Shown here: positions 32,309 through 44,270 of the stretch, one piece after another
How the letters are laid out: every line of letters starts with the position of its first letter
Position numbering within the stretch: the stretch's first letter is position 1
DNA from: Lasioglossum baleicum
Lineage: Eukaryota; Arthropoda; Insecta; Hymenoptera; Halictidae
Assembly: GCF_051020765.1 (NCBI RefSeq)
Contig: NC_134939.1
Span: 1,700,901-1,764,900, forward strand
Length of the DNA stretch: 64,000 nt
Reading direction: 5' to 3'
The notes under the pieces: generated by a model
Databases searched by the model: none
What the model was told of the DNA's origin: nothing
The model's input: only the letters and a program-made list of their open reading frames with translations
Position numbers and translations under genes: made by a program

Positions 32309-33764
32309 ATAGTAAACAGCCTACAGTTTCTTTGTCGCGTTTTTAATACTTTTTAATGGGTTTTTAACATTTTTTTATCTTATTAGGAATTTATTTTAGT
32401 GAGTGACCATATTCATCGATAAAAAAGGATAAGTATACGTTACTATTTATATTGAGTCCTACAAGATTGCAATTAGAATTACGATTTTAATTATGTCTAC
32501 TTTTTCTTTGAATATAGCAACGCTTGGGTGTCAGCGGTAATGAAATAGCAGATTCAAGAATGACTTCAAAGAAAAGCGAAGTGTATCGTTACATTAATAT
32601 TTCATTCTGTAAGTACTTTGTAATTATACCTTTGACTATGTGTTTTTTTATGTTGTAGAAAGGCAGGGACCATTTAAAATCGATTTTCGTAACCGGAGAT
32701 GTATGAAACTTGACAAATGTGTTTGAAATTTGTGTTTTATTTGTCTAGTTTCATACTTAACGACCTGATATATGTAAAATGTCGTTACAATAATTATGTG
32801 ATTACCAAAATTGTTAGGAGTGATGCACATATGTATATTGAAATATAACGTAAATAAAATATTTTATATTGCATTATCAAGTCTGTACATTATTTTTCTG
32901 ATTATAAAAATATTCAGTATTACATAATACATCAACAAAGAAGTATCGAAAAAATTGATTTTGATTTTTTAACAACGATACAATTTATAAAAAATTCTGA
33001 GAAAAATTAAGGACAATTGTTTCAATAATATCGGACTAATGAATTTTTATAAAACTGGTATCTCGAAAAGTTCAATACGAAATATGCATTTTCTTCGAAT
33101 GTTTCGAGATTTTCAATTTTTTTAAACATGTCTGCATAATCTGAAAAATCTGAAAAAAATCTCAATCATGTGTGCTATTAAGTGGAATATTTATAAATTT
33201 TTTCGTAATTGTTTATTGAGCATGGTTCGACTAAAAATCAATTTGTGTTGGGGGCCTTCTGGACTACCTTAACTTTAAAAATCAACGAGAAAAATTTTTT
33301 AAGAAATACAAAACATATTTTAGGATGAACCATTAAACCCGGTTTTTAAAAAAAAAATTTAGTCCAAATTTCGCTTCGATATCTTTTTTAGATCAAAAGT
33401 TATAGCAAAATGTGCACCGCGCCGCGCCGCGCCGTCCCGGGATTCAAATGCGCGCCGTCTCCAGATCCCGACTTTCCGACTCGTGCTTCCGAAACTTCGG
33501 CAACATGAAAATTGGTGAAAATCGAAGGAACGCGTCGCCGACGCGTTCGGTCGAGCAGGTAGTCACACGGACATGGTAGAGGTACGCTTGTTTGTGTAGC
33601 GCGCGTGCAATCGAGCATGCACTCACACGGGCAGAGTAGAAGTACGTTCGTGTGTAGCGCGTGCGCAGCAGAAGCTACGGCGAGGACGGTCCGTCAGAGA
33701 GGGGGAACCTGTGCTGGAGGGGAAGCGTCCTCGCGTCCCCGATTCTGGCATCACTGCTCCAGTC

Positions 33765-34135
33765 GGTGTTTCACCACTTGGGCCGGGTTGGTTCCTACTC
33801 GGCGTTTCGCCACTGAGGTGGAGGGACTCCCGTCGGTATTTCACCACTTGGGCCGGGTTGGTTCCTACTCGGCGTTTCGCCACTGAGGTGGAGGGACTCC
33901 CGTCGGTGTTTCACCACTTGGGCCGGGTTGGTTCCTACTCGGCGTTTCGCCACTGAGGTGGAGGGACTCCCGTCGGTATTTCACCACTTGGGCCGGGTTG
34001 GTTCCTACTCGGCGTTTCGCCACTGAGGTGGAGGGACTCCCGTCGGTGTTTCACCACTTGGGCCGGATGATTCCTACTCGGCGTTTCGCCACTGAGGTGG
34101 AGGGACTCCCGTCGGTATTTCACCACTTGGGCCAG
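33765..34135. repeat. 70-bp tandem array, alternating units
   Basis: Five units plus a partial one start at 33765, 33835, 33905, 33975, 34045 and 34114. Units alternate GGTGTTTCACC and GGTATTTCACC, implying duplication of a 140-bp dimer. Each unit contains mini-hairpins GGCG-TTT-CGCC and GGAG-GGA-CTCC. Partial older units lie at 29886-29956 in the same orientation. Confidence 0.9.
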
Positions 34136-34303
34136 GAAGGACGGTTGGTCGGGTGAAGGTATGATCACAGGATTAGGGAGTCGCTCGCTCATTCGCTCAC
34201 TCACTCTCGCTTCCAAAGTCTGGCACACGGTGTCGGTCGGTGTTCGTCACGGAGGACTACTGGTCGGTAGACGGTGGTGCACTGACTTCCCTTATCGTTG
34301 ATT

Positions 34304-34353
34304 GCTCGGGGTAATTATCCCCGAGCGTGCTCAGTTTCTCTCGCGAGAAACTG
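34304..34353. other. two adjacent strong hairpins
   Basis: GCTCGGGG (34304-34311) pairs with CCCCGAGC (34319-34326). CAGTTTCTC (34332-34340) pairs with GAGAAACTG (34345-34353) over a TCGC loop. They lie near the right end of the LTR-like element. Confidence 0.75.
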
Positions 34354-34498
34354 GTTCGCCGCGGCGGCCCTCTCGCGGCCGCGAGTTGCGCTCGCGGTTT
34401 CGCGGCGTGTTTGTCGGTGCGGCGGGCGCGGGGTTCCGGCGGTGGTCTCTGATGGGGATAGTTTCGCGCCGGTAAGGATGTAACCGTTACAGGTTTAA

Positions 34499-34961
34499 GG
34501 GGCTAGTACACCCTGGATTGTAACTAGAAAAGGACTAGAATCTTACTAGAAAAATGGGTCGAAACATGGGTCTGCGCCATGTCGTTGTTTGACCTTATAC
34601 GAGTATATTTTGAGCTGGGTGAGGGCTCATTCTAAAGAGGAAGGTTCATCACACCACGCTCTGGTCATGATTTTAACGAGATTATGTTTATATCTAATAA
34701 TATGATGGCACAAAGTAGAGAAAAAATCTAGGAAAAAACCCGCAGATTTCAATGCATTTTTCTGTCTCTAAAAGACTTTTTGATTTATATGATGAGCAGA
34801 GCGGGCTGTATCTAACCTTCCTCTTTAGAATGAGCCCCCACCCAGCTCAAAATATGCTCGTATAAGGTCAAACAACGACATGGCGCAGACCCATGTTTCG
34901 ACCAATTTTTCTAGTAAGATTCTAGTTATTTTCTAGTTACATCCGAGGGTGTACTACCCCC
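34499..34961. mobile_element. piggyBac-like MITE with TTAA duplication, copy 1
   Basis: GGGGCTAGTACACCC and GGGTGTACTACCCCC ends (one mismatch) are flanked by TTAA (34495-34498, 34962-34965). The arms are about 170 bp with CTAGAATCTTACTAGAAAAA and GAGGGCTCATTCTAAAGAGG. A second copy is at 60943-61399. Confidence 0.82.
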
Positions 34962-34965
34962 TTAA

Positions 34966-35949
34966 GAACTAGACGCACGAGATATTCGAGCGTTCTGGAC
35001 GCTCAAGTACCTATCGTTCGCACGCACTCAGGAGACTGCGCTCTGGAATAACAAGATGCAAGACCCTTATTTTCTGTTAGAATTAATTCTTGTATATCCC
35101 CTTAAGAACTTTTCAGTCTGAACTTCGTGGCATCAGTGTTTTAGTTGACGCAAACAGCGAACGATCTCCGGTGAAGAAAATTGTGAAGCGTGTAGTACTG
35201 TTATAGTTATCAAAAATTTATATAATACGTATTTCGGTTAATAATGTCGATTATGATACCTTATTTTTTTATTTTTATCACCAGTAGTTAAAAAATTCGG
35301 TGATGAGAAGTAAGTTGAAATGATGAAATACTTACCGTACTTCCTGTGTAAATGAAAATATAATTATAGAAAATAGATATGTAATTTAAATTACATTACA
35401 GTTACACACACCCTACAAGGAGTGCCAGCGACAGTAGCAGCGATACGTCAAGTGCGTAATAGTACGTAAGTGCGTCAACGGGGCAAGTGCGTTAATTGGT
35501 TATTTTTATTATAATAAGGGTCTAGCGTGGGCGTTGATAGGTGAGTCAGGACTTCGCTTTTATATATATATAGATGAACGATATTTCTCTAGCTTGTATT
35601 TATCAATGTAGTATAAGTCAGTATGAACTATTCGACATAGATTTCGCCCAAAAATAAAGGTGTTTTCCTCGCTTAAATCAACCAATGCCAAACAGTCACG
35701 TGCGAGGTATACATACAACTTTGAGGTTACCCTGAACGTGCAATAGTTTACAAGTTATTAATGTATTCTATGTTGTTATTTTAGGTAAGTACAACCAATA
35801 TTGATGTAGGTTTACATTAAATAAACCGTTTTTATTGTATTTTTTCAAATTTATTGAGAAAAACACTAAGATGATCTTGCCCCGTAAACATTACTACACG
35901 GGGCAAGTGCGTACTATCACAGTGGGGTAAGTCCGTACTCTATGGGTAT
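34966..35949. other. no gene recognised
   Basis: AT-rich. GGGGCAAGTGCGT words appear at about 35478 and 35900, part of the repeated sequence that follows. Confidence 0.5.
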
Positions 35950-36262
35950 CTATAAAACTAAACAATATATTTAATGCAATAAAAAGCATTTTGTAGCAGG
36001 CTTGATAATAATTCTTTTCTTGCCCCGTTGCACTTGAAACAAGGTTCGAAAGCATTTTTAAACTTTGGTTTAACCCCTTTGTTGTATCCCCTTTCATATT
36101 GTATTTCACCATAAAAGTACATGTTTCTTTAAAAATGGATAACTATAAAACTAAACAATATAATTTAATGCAATAAGAAGCATTTGATAGCAGGCTTGTT
36201 AATCATTCTTTTCTTGCCCCGTAGCACTTGAAACAGGGTTCGAAAGCATTTTTAACTCTCAG
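35950..36262. repeat. direct duplication, ~193-bp spacing
   Basis: CTATAAAACTAAACAATATA ... GGTTCGAAAGCATTTTTAA occurs at 35950-36055 and again at 36143-36254. Flanking GGGGCAAGTGC / TTGCCCCG words suggest the decayed 3' part of a transposon. A 72-residue minus-strand frame across unit 1 (35894-36112) has no known motif. Confidence 0.65.
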
Positions 36263-36555
36263 AGACGCTCTTGCCCCATTTTCGGGGCAAGTGCATAGTA
36301 GTTGACGCTTTGTACAATATTCTATCAAAATGATCATTTTCAAGCAAAATTATAATGCTACATAATACTAATTCATCAGTAATAACTGTGGCCAGAGTTT
36401 GATACCAAGAGCGTTAAGTTTTTACATACCAGACTGAAAATACATCAGTTTAAAGTCCAACTTTGTAAAAACAAGGGGGCGCACTTACCCCACTCCACCT
36501 TACTTCAAGTAAACGATCAAATACTTCATTATGATTATTTTTAATGTGTTTTATA

Positions 36556-36825
36556 CAGGGTGTGTCCGTTAAGTTATGTCGCCATTTTTTAGGCATTTCC
36601 AGTAGTGCAGTTAAAAAATGTTTTAAACAAAAGTTTCTCAGTACTTGGTGAGCTACATGTTCGCATATTCTTAAATTTGAAAAAATGCTTTTTAAGTAAA
36701 AAAGTAAAGGTCACCTTGACTTTTTTAAATGGCACCATATGTTTTGGACATCATAGGATTCTGACGTCGAGACGAATTTAACAGTATATTACACTATGAC
36801 CTTGAAATGACCTCAAACTCGGAAG
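36556..36825. mobile_element. CAGGGTGTGTCC element, left-end fragment
   Basis: TA precedes CAGGGTGTGTCCGTTAAG. The following 260 bp has the AAAGGTCACCTTGACTTTTT text common to this type of element. No right end is present; it abuts a hAT fragment. Confidence 0.55.
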
Positions 36826-36860
36826 TCGTCAATCGTTGATTAAATTTTTGCCCAACTCTG
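36826..36860. mobile_element. hAT MITE right-end fragment
   Basis: GTCGTCAATCGTTGATTAAA ... TGCCCAACTCTG equals the right end of the 10154-10911 element. Confidence 0.75.
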
Positions 36861-38170
36861 ACTGTAACATGGTTTAGGTCTTGAAATTCTGCTCCGCATT
36901 GGGAAGCACTGTTAGTTATAAAGTTAACCCTTGCTAATGAAGCGTTTAAATTATAATGATTGGAACGACATCTATTAACAAGAACTAAAAAATGTCTGTA
37001 AATAAAAAAGCTAAAGTAGTAAATAAAAATCTGTGTAACAATCATTCAATTTCTTTCAACGAGGTGTTGTGATCAACATCAACTCCGCCAGTGTGCCTCA
37101 GTATCGTCGCTAGTTAGCGAAATTCGGTACACGAATTTGAGAAGTTATTCAGAAATACTTAAATATTCTATATGTAATTTTTAACTCATTCTAATTGTTC
37201 CTGTTATTGTTTAAACTAGTTGGATTAATTAAAAGCCTCATATCAATCAATATCGTTCGGCTTAATAAAACTGACACCACGTCGACGGGATTGCTAGCAA
37301 ATAAAGAAATACGAAATTCTGGGGAGGGAACGGTGTATCGGATAATAAAATGCTGAAAAACTCGACTACGTACGGCGATGCTCACGCAGAGAATAGCGAA
37401 TAAAATACAACAAGCCTTTTATACCAAGTACACAAAAGAAAAATAAAAGTACGGGAGATTCAACCATGAAGCAAGCGTGTTGCTTCGTTAGGCGGTTTTC
37501 GGTCCGAATAGAAATAATTACCTTTTTGTTCGGACAAAAAGGATATAAGCGAATTAACAATACCAGCTACAGTGGTTCACGTGCATCGATGCACGAAGAG
37601 AAATTTTTAAAAAAGAACCAACTTCTGTAGTCCCTCAGGAGCGTGCTCGGATAAAACTGTTTTCCCGTCTGTGTCTCGAATTACTAGCATCTCTAATTAA
37701 TTATTTCAAACAGTTTAGTCTTTTTGTTCGATAAATAACTGTAAAAAATGTATTCTTATTTTAAACTTAAATCGAATGAATTATTTTGATTTTTAAATAA
37801 TTGCATTGTGTGAATCAATTCATTAACTAAATTGTATAACAACAACTTTATGCGACAATGAGTTATTACATACGAGATATTATACAATAGTTGTGTGACA
37901 ATACTGACAAGATAGAATTAAGGACATACTAAATAAATGCTTGGTGTATCTGAATTCGGTAATTCGGTATTCCCTTAGGGACCTGCTCGGAGATATTTTA
38001 TACAACTGAAAAATCATAATTTAATTCAAACAACTGCTTAGCACAGCCATTATTGTTTTCCAGGAATAAATAATTCGTGACCAAAAGGGCTCATGTTTGT
38101 TTTTGTTAATTTCAATTATTATACGAGCCTGATGGTCCTCTTTTATGCATAGTAATAATAATAAATCTAA
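36861..38170. other. no gene recognised
   Basis: About 1.3 kb of AT-rich sequence. Short minus-strand frames at 36794-37560 have no motif. Confidence 0.5.
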
Positions 38171-38585
38171 AATTATATTGTTATGAGGTTTTCCAATAGT
38201 ACAGTTTCCTCTGAAATTCCTCTGAAAGGACAGTTTGACATTCAGCCGGGATTCTGGACAGCAACTTCAATTCCGGGATAATCCCGGTCAATCCGGGACG
38301 GTTGGCAACCCTACTTCCAGTACTTCTAAACAACTTGTACGTATTAATAAAAGTCTGCCTGAAAAGAATCTTTCGCTCAGGGTACCATTCTTCATAAGGT
38401 AATCGGGCCTGCATTGTGCATTTTCTCTACATTCGCAGTAAACCGTTATTATAACCAGTACTTCGGAGTCGGAATCGGAGTTTGGGAGTAATTGCTGATC
38501 ACTGGAGTCGGAACCGGAGTAAGAAAAAGCTATATCGACTCTCGGAGACGGAGTCAGAGTCGGAAAAAATATATCGACTCCGACT
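38171..38585. repeat. decayed hAT-type relics with GGAGTCGGA repeats
   Basis: GGTTGGCAACCCT near 38300 looks like a hAT-type terminus. 38465-38585 has repeated GGAGTCGGAATCGGAG and its complement, a foldback relic. Confidence 0.4.
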
Positions 38586-38794
38586 CCAACTCTGGCTCTT
38601 TTGTTTATAAATCATTAACCCTTTGCACTCGAAGCAATTTGAATTCCAAAATCAAGATAATTGTTTCAACCCAGATCATTTTTGTTCTATGTAATCTTTT
38701 TTACATTGTGCACATCAAATTGAACCTGTTTTCTTATACATATAGTATAACAGTTGAGCTTTATATAATTTATAGAATACAGACTTTAATAATG

Positions 38795-38868
38795 TTAAAT
38801 GTTTTGAAAAATGGTATGGCAATTTTTAGTCGCGCCTCAGACTCGCCATTCGAGTGCAAAGGGTTAAT
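38795..38868 (+). repeat. dispersed repeat A, fragment
   Basis: GTTTTGAAAAATGGTATGGC then CGAGTGCAAAGGGTTAA matches the 3' part of repeat A. Confidence 0.6.
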
Positions 38869-38920
38869 AGATTTATGTATACATAAATAAATTGCTAATA
38901 TTCGATCTACAGTATAGGTA

Positions 38921-39879
38921 CTGTTGTGAGCTGACGAGAAGATCCCTGGCAGGAATGCGGTGACGTAGGCAACAATGCGCACCCGATTGGTTGGCTTGGA
39001 GGGGGGGCGCCTAGGCTCACACGCAGTTTCGACTAGAGCGTTCTATTGGCCGACGCAGTCACCCCCACTACTCGAGTCGCGTGACGAAGAGAGGGAATCA
39101 GACGTACCCTAGGGTACTCAGTGAGGGTACTCAACGGCGTAGGCACAAAATTCAGAATACTGCTGAAAAATTGTCATGACGTAAAACTTTCTTATTTTCC
39201 TATTCTTATTATAAAATGTTCAAATCAGTATTGACATTAACATTCTACAGCACATATTAATAATCGTATATATGTATATTATAAGCTCTCTCTCTCTCGC
39301 TCTCTCGCTCTCTGTCTCTAATGTAAAAAGCTAAAAAAAAAGTATTAAAAAAGTTACCACGGCATAGCAGTTCAGCTCGCTGCCGCTACGCCACACCATT
39401 ACTTACAATTAGTAAAAGAGTGAACTATGTAAACTGACATGTTGCGTCCACAAAACTTTAATTTGCAAATATCTTGAAAATTACTGAATAGTTGCCTCTA
39501 TAGTGGGGTATATTCGTAATCAGGGGAACGAGATCTGTAACTCTGTAAAGTCTCAACTAAATCTGTGACGCGAAGGCTTTGCATTCTCCTTGTGTAAATT
39601 GTCACTTTTCATGACTGCAATAGGATCCTCGTATTCACGGCATTGAATATTGGCTGTAAGTCGTGAAACATCGTAGCCCTCTGTAAATACGGGAATCCTA
39701 CTACTATGCGTCGTGTGACGTAGCAGCTGAAAGGGCGTGGTCACGCGGCGAGTACGGGACCGTCAGAGGTGGGGGTAGGCGGCGAGTACGGACCGTCAGA
39801 GGTGGGGGTAGGCGGCGCTAGCTGGAGACCCCTCTTGCCTCTGTGCCCCCCCGGGGATCTTCTCGTCAGTTCACAACAG
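38921..39879. mobile_element. CTGTTGTGAGCTGACGAG inverted-repeat element (TA target)
   Basis: The ends CTGTTGTGAGCTGACGAG and CTCGTCAGTTCACAACAG are flanked by TA. Near the right end a 35-bp unit (GGCGAGTACGGGACCGTCAG) is duplicated at 39749-39815. A (TC)n tract is at 39288-39312. No transposase. Confidence 0.75.
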
Positions 39880-39897
39880 TAGACGTATTGTATTATA

Positions 39898-40660
39898 CAG
39901 GGTGGTCATTTTATCTGAAGACATTTAAATATCTCGAGAACTATGCATCGGATCAAAACAAATGGGTAATGAAAGTCGTTCGTCGCGAAGGGGACATCCA
40001 ATGATACCAAACTCGAGCCCCCACCGCCACCCCTGGGGGTGAGGGTGGGGGAAGATAAAAAAACTAAAATGGGAACCCCCATTTTTCATTACAGATTTGG
40101 ATTCTCCAGAAAAAAATACACAAATTTGACCTAGCAGTTTTTGCATTTTGGTTCACAGATGGCGCTGTAATGGACAAAAATCAAAATGGGTAAAAAATCG
40201 TTGAAATTTGGGATATCACGAGAAATACACATCAGATCAGAAAAATAAAAGTAGACGTATTTGATATTTTTAAAAATGCTATTCAATAACACCGTAATTG
40301 ACCCTTCTGAGGGTGGGAGAGGGAATTATTTCAAAATCTTCAATGGGAAACCCTTTTTTATAGCAAATCTTGGTTCTCCATTGATTAGAATCATTTCAAT
40401 TTTTTATTCTACGGTTGCAGGATTCATTTTGTTAAAGAAAGTGTTAAAGATGCTTTCAGTTCTAATTCTGAAAGAAATGTGACCTCTGACCGCACTGCAC
40501 TGCCTTTGATACCTAGTAATAAGACGTAGTTCGCCACACGCCCACAGTGGCGCGTCGAACAGTCCCCTCTTCGATTTGTCGGAGAAATACAACGTTGAGA
40601 ATGGGGTTTCCATTGAAGATTTTGAAATAATTTCCTCGCCCACCCTCAGGAGGGAATAAA
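39898..40660. mobile_element. CAGGGTGGTC element, partial
   Basis: TA precedes CAGGGTGGTCATTTTATC. An internal inverted repeat (CTGAGGGTGGGAGAGG at 40308 against CCTCGCCCACCCTCAG near 40635) forms a long hairpin. A clear right terminus is not found. Confidence 0.5.
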
Positions 40661-40687
40661 ATCGCGCGCGCGTTATTAGTTATTTAC

Positions 40688-40815
40688 AAATTATCATAGT
40701 AGAAATGCATAGTAGCAACATCTATTCCTACGCCTATGAACGGCGGGAGCTACGCGTGAGTCGAAAAGTGGGGATCAGGCGGAGCGTCCGCAATTCCCTT
40801 CTTGCCCCCGCTCCC
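40688..40815. mobile_element. fragment of hAT foldback A arm
   Basis: GGAGCTACGCG, GAGTCGAAAAGTGGGGATC and ATCTATTCCTACGCCTATGA match 21890-21990 and the mirrored 23790-23890. Confidence 0.7.
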
Positions 40816-41612
40816 GTCCCGCTAGGTTACACTCTTTCACTGGACAGTACTTTTGCTGTGCATATTCATTTTTGACACGTTCGTAAGAATCCTAGTTCAG
40901 ATAGGCATGTGTTTACAAAACATTGGAAACGTAATTCACTATTATGTGTGTTTATATACGATTGTGACACTAGAAATACCATGTACTACAACATCACAAT
41001 TTTGGTTTCTGCGAAATATGCTGTAAATATAATGCAGAATCTCATATGTATGGGGTGTTTTCATTCATTTTTGACTCTCACTGTATGCGAATTAAAATTA
41101 TTCGGCTTCACTTGCCAAGAGTTAGAGAGTAGTTTCCACAAAAATTATACTGAAAGTTCATTCCCACATCAAGTGGTCCTTCGAGTGGTGTCGGTCGGCG
41201 CACGTTAAGTGCTATACGCAGAGTTAGCCAATCGTGAAACGGTCCCGAAGTGCTATGCAACAAATTCTCTGAACGGAAACTTTAACGTGTTGAAAGACTG
41301 TTAACATGGACGCATTTTGAGTGAGAAATGTTTCAAATTCTGTTCATTCTCGTCGAAATATTGAATTATTTTTAGATTATAAGACTATGAACATATAAAA
41401 CTACTGTCGGAATTATTGATGAACAAGAAATCTGTATTTTTTTCTGTTATAGTGCAGTTAACGTATTTTAAATTGCAGAATTTGATTAAAGTTTCGGTAA
41501 GACACCAGTACTGAATATTCGTCTAAGGTCTGAAGAATTATTTATGCGCCGCTGATCATTTTCCCCCAACGATTTCTGTCGGCCGATGTCAAAGTATTCT
41601 TCATTTCATATA
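40816..41612. other. no gene recognised
   Basis: A 99-residue plus-strand frame (40909-41208) has no motif. TCATTTTTGACTCTCACTG near 41068 may be a decayed element end. Confidence 0.4.
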
Positions 41613-42530
41613 CAGAGTGTACCAAATAAACTGCTACAAGCTGTTTTTTCGGAATCTAATGAAGATATCAACTTAAGGGGTTACGCCACTCTGAGGAGGC
41701 CGAAATGACATCAAAGTATACGAATTATTTTCTACGAGACTATGAATGTGACAATTATTTAATTATTATATATAGCCAGAGCATACATTCAAGGACATAT
41801 TGCGTAAATTTTACAAAGAAATATTTAAAAATGGCCGAGGTATCCGTTGTCCTGCAATACTCCTCCGCCAGGACGCGCGCAGGCGGTGTAACGGTTTGTG
41901 ATGCACAGGATTATTCGAAACTAAAAAACTCATGATTTTATTGTTTATTGATTAAATATCTATCATGTAGCATAGGTATTTAAAGAAAAAACCATTTTTG
42001 TACAAATGCGAGGAAAGTGAAAACGAACATTAAATTTTTACCAAAAAAGTCAAACTTTGTTATAAACAATTGGGATGTTGTATCAAAAGAATCCTATGCT
42101 ACATGACAGATAATGTTATTAGAATTATGTGTATCAAATTTGAAGTAAATCGGACGTATAGTTTCCGAGATATTTGTTACACCAGTTGTAAAAATGTAGT
42201 TTCGAGAAAAACGCAAAAGAAGGAAAAGTGTGACTTGGGAACACGACCTACCTGCTGGGAAACGGCGACTGCCACACGAACAGAACTTATGCGCAATAAA
42301 GAAAAAAGTTCAAGTAAATGCTATTGAATTTAATGAGAGGTATCGCAATAACAAGAAATCAATAATACTTTCCATTTTAAAAAATGTTGGGGACTCCCTT
42401 TCTCTTCCAAAATAATTTAATACATAATAAAATATTAGCCCGCCTTAACCATTTAATGGAAAAAAATTAATTCGATATCTTTATTAGATTCTGAGAAAAC
42501 AGCTTGTAACACTTTATCTGGTGCACCCAG
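41613..42530. mobile_element. degenerate element with CAGAGTGTACC/CAGTATA ends
   Basis: CAGAGTGTACCAAATAAAC on the left and GTTTATTTGG-like GTGCACCCAG on the right are imperfect inverted repeats over about 60 bp (shared ACAAGCTGTTTTTTCGG), TA-flanked. The interior has no recognisable gene. A related end lies at about 42740-42800. Confidence 0.55.
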
Positions 42531-42834
42531 TATATTATTGTTAAATTAAAAATTGCAGCTTGCCTTTATGTCTTCACTTCACTAAAAGAATGTAATTTAC
42601 GAACAACATATATATCGAGACATAATCATAGAAGCTAGGAAACCTTGATAAATATTGCACCATAGAGGTGTCAGAAACAACAAAAGAAAAAGCACTCAAA
42701 GTCTTCACAAAGTCGCTCTGTCTCAATTTTCTTTAATGAAATAAGTCGATAGTTTGTGTGGTTTCGAAGAAAACAGCTTGCAACATTTTATGTACCTAGT
42801 TTAGAAGACATCGAATCAAAGTAAAGAGTGTATA

Positions 42835-43262
42835 CAAGGTGTCCCAGAAAGAGTGTCGGAACAAGAAATGGGTGATTCCTAAGGTGATTCCGAGCACCTT
42901 TTTGTTTTACCAATTCGCGGTGAAACGCTTTGTTTTCGAGTTATTAACGAAAAATGTGGACCAATCCCGTCGCGAAATAACCCTGGCAGTTAAGTGCGAC
43001 GTAAAATAACCAAAAAAAAAAAAAATATGGACCAATCGAAGCCCGGCTAGAGCAGACAGATTCCGTCTCGACGACAGGTCCCGCTGAGCTTAGCGTTGCC
43101 GTTGGACAAGCTGGAATCCGTCCGCTATAGCCGCGCTCTGATTGGTCCATGTTTTTCGTTAATAACACGAACGCGAAGTGTTTCGTCGCGAATTGGGAAA
43201 GAAGAAAAATGTTTAGAACCACCTCGGGAATTACCCCCTTCTATTTCCGACGCTGTTTCTGG
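42835..43262. mobile_element. CAAGGTGTCCCA MITE with inverted CCAAT block
   Basis: Left end CAAGGTGTCCCAGAAAG. The right arm mirrors it (CTTTCTTCCC, CGACGCTGTTTCTGG) but lacks the final bases. Contains GGACCAATC and GATTGGTCC in inverted orientation around a GC-rich centre. Confidence 0.6.
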
Positions 43263-43905
43263 AAAGGAAGTAGGAGTTGAACATTCTGAAAAATAAAGCA
43301 AACAATACTAGAATATGTGTGGAAGAGAAAATTAAAACACATATAAACGAGGAACATAAATAAGGGAAGAAACAGGAGTAAAGAAATAACTACATTTGCT
43401 AGGAAGATCTCAATTTAAAAATGGAGGGAACACATATTGCTCACAAGTTACTAAACGGATCAAACGGAATAGTTGCTGTGGGGAAAAAACAAGAGACACG
43501 GGAGTTTATAGAAGAAGCGGCAACAGTACAGATGGATCAATTGAAAAGGAAAACGGCGCGGCGACGCGACGCGACGGGGGAAGATGGAATAACACGAAAA
43601 GTACAGATGGAAATATGTGTTGATACACAGGCAACCCTTAAATAATATGATGCCCGAATTACTCACAAATTCGTATAATTCGGTTACAAATTGCGCCGGT
43701 CCTTGAGTAACACATACAGCAGAGTGGAACGAAACATCGGGAAGAAAAATTTTTTTATTCCCGAGTTCTACATAAATTTTTTAAAGTGCCGCAAGCCAGT
43801 CAAATTTTCATTTCATTGATTTTACGAATTTTACCTAATTTTTGCAATAGCTTAGCTTTTGTTTTTAAGAAATACACTTTTCTTACTACGACGATTGTGT
43901 GAAAG
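43263..43905. other. no gene recognised
   Basis: Short overlapping frames at 43396-43666 have no motif. Confidence 0.45.
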
Positions 43906-43910
43906 AATCT

Positions 43911-44270
43911 TATAGGGAGGAAATGCATCTACAACTGGTAATTTCTTGGTCGGGAAAGAGCATTCTAAAATCATCAAAAAATGACATCAACAAAAAGTGG
44001 TTCATTAGGGACTCAAGGTGTACCATATTAGGAACCCCTTTCGCTGGAACCTGCAAATGACACATCACAAAAAAAATATTTTTCCCAAGCTGTATTAATT
44101 TTTTAACAAACTTGACCCCAGAATCATATAGGGAGGAAATGCATCTACAACTGGTAATTTTTTGGTCGAAAAAGAGCATTCTAGAATAATAAAAAAATGA
44201 CATTAACAAAAAGTGGTTCATATTTGGGCATTTTAACCTACGCCTGTTTCACTTTAAATGACTCACCCGG
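43911..44270. mobile_element. right-end transposon fragment with internal duplication
   Basis: ATAGGGAGGAAATGCATCTA to AAAAGTGGTTCAT occurs at 43911-44006 and again at 44130-44221. The segment ends AATGACTCACCCGG followed by TATA. A similar end is at 49432-49470. Confidence 0.55.

Larger units (their letters stand above)
29965..33756. mobile_element. hAT foldback element C
   Basis: The ends CAGTGATGCCAGAATCGG and CCGATTCTGGCATCACTG have a perfect 8-bp duplication CTCCAGTC (29957-29964, 33757-33764). The arms exceed 1.1 kb and are nearly identical (29965-31075 and 32645-33756); a more diverged part of the palindrome extends to about 31195/32545. The centre carries a hAT transposase C-terminal frame and a short retroposon. 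Confidence 0.9.
29663..34491. repeat. GC-rich solo-LTR-like element, split by hAT foldback C
   Basis: It starts TGTGACGGTTAC and ends GTAACCGTTACA, flanked by GGTT on both sides (4 bp). Without the hAT insert it is about 1.03 kb. TG...CA ends and the length fit a solo LTR of a gypsy-type element, but no internal region is present to prove it. The interior has 18-bp and 70-bp tandem repeats and strong hairpins near the right end. Confidence 0.5.

Noticed and set aside
32519..32590. RLGVSGNEIADS stretch resembling a LINE RNase H motif
   Set aside because: Only about 20 residues, inside the palindrome centre, with no surrounding LINE frame; too short to support.
33765..34135. CRISPR-like regular repeat array
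   Set aside because: Units are contiguous 70-bp tandem repeats without unique spacers, in a eukaryotic transposon setting.
39353..39410. tRNA-like segment (GGCATAGCAGTTCAGCTCG)
   Set aside because: No acceptor stem, anticodon arm or T-arm (GGTTCGA) can be assembled.
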